Assembly: GCA_040265175.1 (NCBI GenBank)
Contig: JBDQGY010000229.1
Coordinates: 1-6,655 of the forward strand
DNA length: 6,655 bases
Origin: JAAZXR01 sp040265175
GTDB taxonomy: Bacteria > Myxococcota_A > Polyangia > Nannocystales > Nannocystaceae
Direction of reading: 5' to 3'
This document shows, piece by piece, positions 6,529 to 6,655 of the stretch (position 1 is its first letter; the number at the start of each line of letters is the position of its first letter). The notes under the pieces are model-generated. The model saw nothing but the letters and a program-made list of their open reading frames with translations, ran no database searches and was not told the DNA's origin. Position numbers and translations under genes: made by a program.

Positions 6529-6531
6529 ACG

Positions 6532-6570
6532 GCGGCTCTATGCGCGCCGCGTGCCAAGGGGCACCTCCTT
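6532..6570 (-). promoter_or_regulatory. Distant Shine-Dalgarno with two abutting hairpins before the unknown gene
   Basis: On the minus strand a perfect AAGGAG (6565-6570, in the longer GAAGGAGGTG) lies 36 bases before the ATG at 6528, much too far for normal initiation. Two perfect 5-bp hairpins fill nearly all the gap: 6551-6564 (GTGCC/GGCAC, 4-base loop) and, directly adjoining, 6532-6550 (GCGGC/GCCGC, 9-base loop). Only three bases then remain before the ATG. If both form, the site would be brought close to the start. No better-placed site is present. Confidence 0.35.
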
Positions 6571-6608
6571 CGCTCGCGATGCCCAACGAGGACCTCTCCT
6601 CCCACCCA

Positions 6609-6644
6609 ACCCTCCGCGAGGGTGGCATGAACCCTCTCCAGGGT
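6609..6644. repeat. Twin ACCCT/AGGGT palindromes
   Basis: Two similar inverted repeats lie side by side. The first is ACCCTC-CGC-GAGGGT (6609-6623, 6-bp arms). The second is ACCCT-CTCC-AGGGT (6631-6644, 5-bp arms). Their left arms start 22 bases apart, close to two helical turns. They lie about 80-115 bp upstream of the unknown minus-strand gene and could be an operator pair for it or for a gene beyond the right edge, or paired RNA hairpins. No promoter can be assigned with confidence. Confidence 0.45.
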
Positions 6645-6655
6645 CAGCCTCCCTC

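Noticed and set aside
6529..6653. Minus-strand frame from the right edge reading GRLTLERVHATLAEG, possibly the end of another gene or a frameshifted upstream part of the unknown gene
   Set aside because: The codon-position bias is weak, and the frame runs on as an out-of-frame shadow inside the unknown gene down to 6228 without conserved features.

Overview
The window looks like chromosomal DNA from a high-GC, Gram-negative bacterium with outer-membrane lipoproteins, most likely a myxobacterium of the Nannocystis/Plesiocystis type (Myxococcota). This placement is an inference from three things: strong G/C preference at third codon positions, a secreted cysteine-rich lipoprotein with a Thr/Asp/Gly-rich linker after its lipobox, and a second large modular lipoprotein of unknown role. 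No rRNA, tRNA, insertion sequence or CRISPR array is visible.

Layout from left to right. (1) 1-1020 (+) is the 3' part of a cysteine-rich lipoprotein gene. Its true start lies left of the window, because the lipid-attachment cysteine is already at codon 18 of the visible frame. (2) A hairpin at 1061-1080 and a possible leaderless promoter lead into 1156-2040 (+), an ATP-grasp ligase-like enzyme. (3) A hairpin-forming 63-bp gap separates it from the convergent gene 2104-3849 (-), a 581-residue lipoprotein. That protein combines a DNRLRE/CBM96-like domain, a middle beta-rich domain, and a C-terminal lamin-tail-like domain of the kind that precedes extracellular nucleases, but it has no nuclease. 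(4) A 311-bp intergenic region supplies its leader, with a good ribosome-binding site. (5) 4161-5522 (-) is a complete NorM-like MATE efflux transporter. (6) 58 bp upstream of it, 5581-6528 (-) encodes a 315-residue protein I do not recognise, possibly a remote, catalytically dead relative of REP-associated transposases. (7) The right edge (6529-6655) has an oddly placed Shine-Dalgarno sequence followed by two abutting hairpins, and two similar palindromes 22 bp apart.

The genes do not form one obvious pathway. The unknown gene and the MATE transporter could be co-transcribed (same strand, 58-bp gap). The ATP-grasp enzyme stands alone. The two lipoproteins are probably independent surface proteins. 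I see no convincing new multi-gene system. The points most worth following up are the nuclease-less lamin-tail lipoprotein, the unknown gene with its structured leader, and the twin palindromes.
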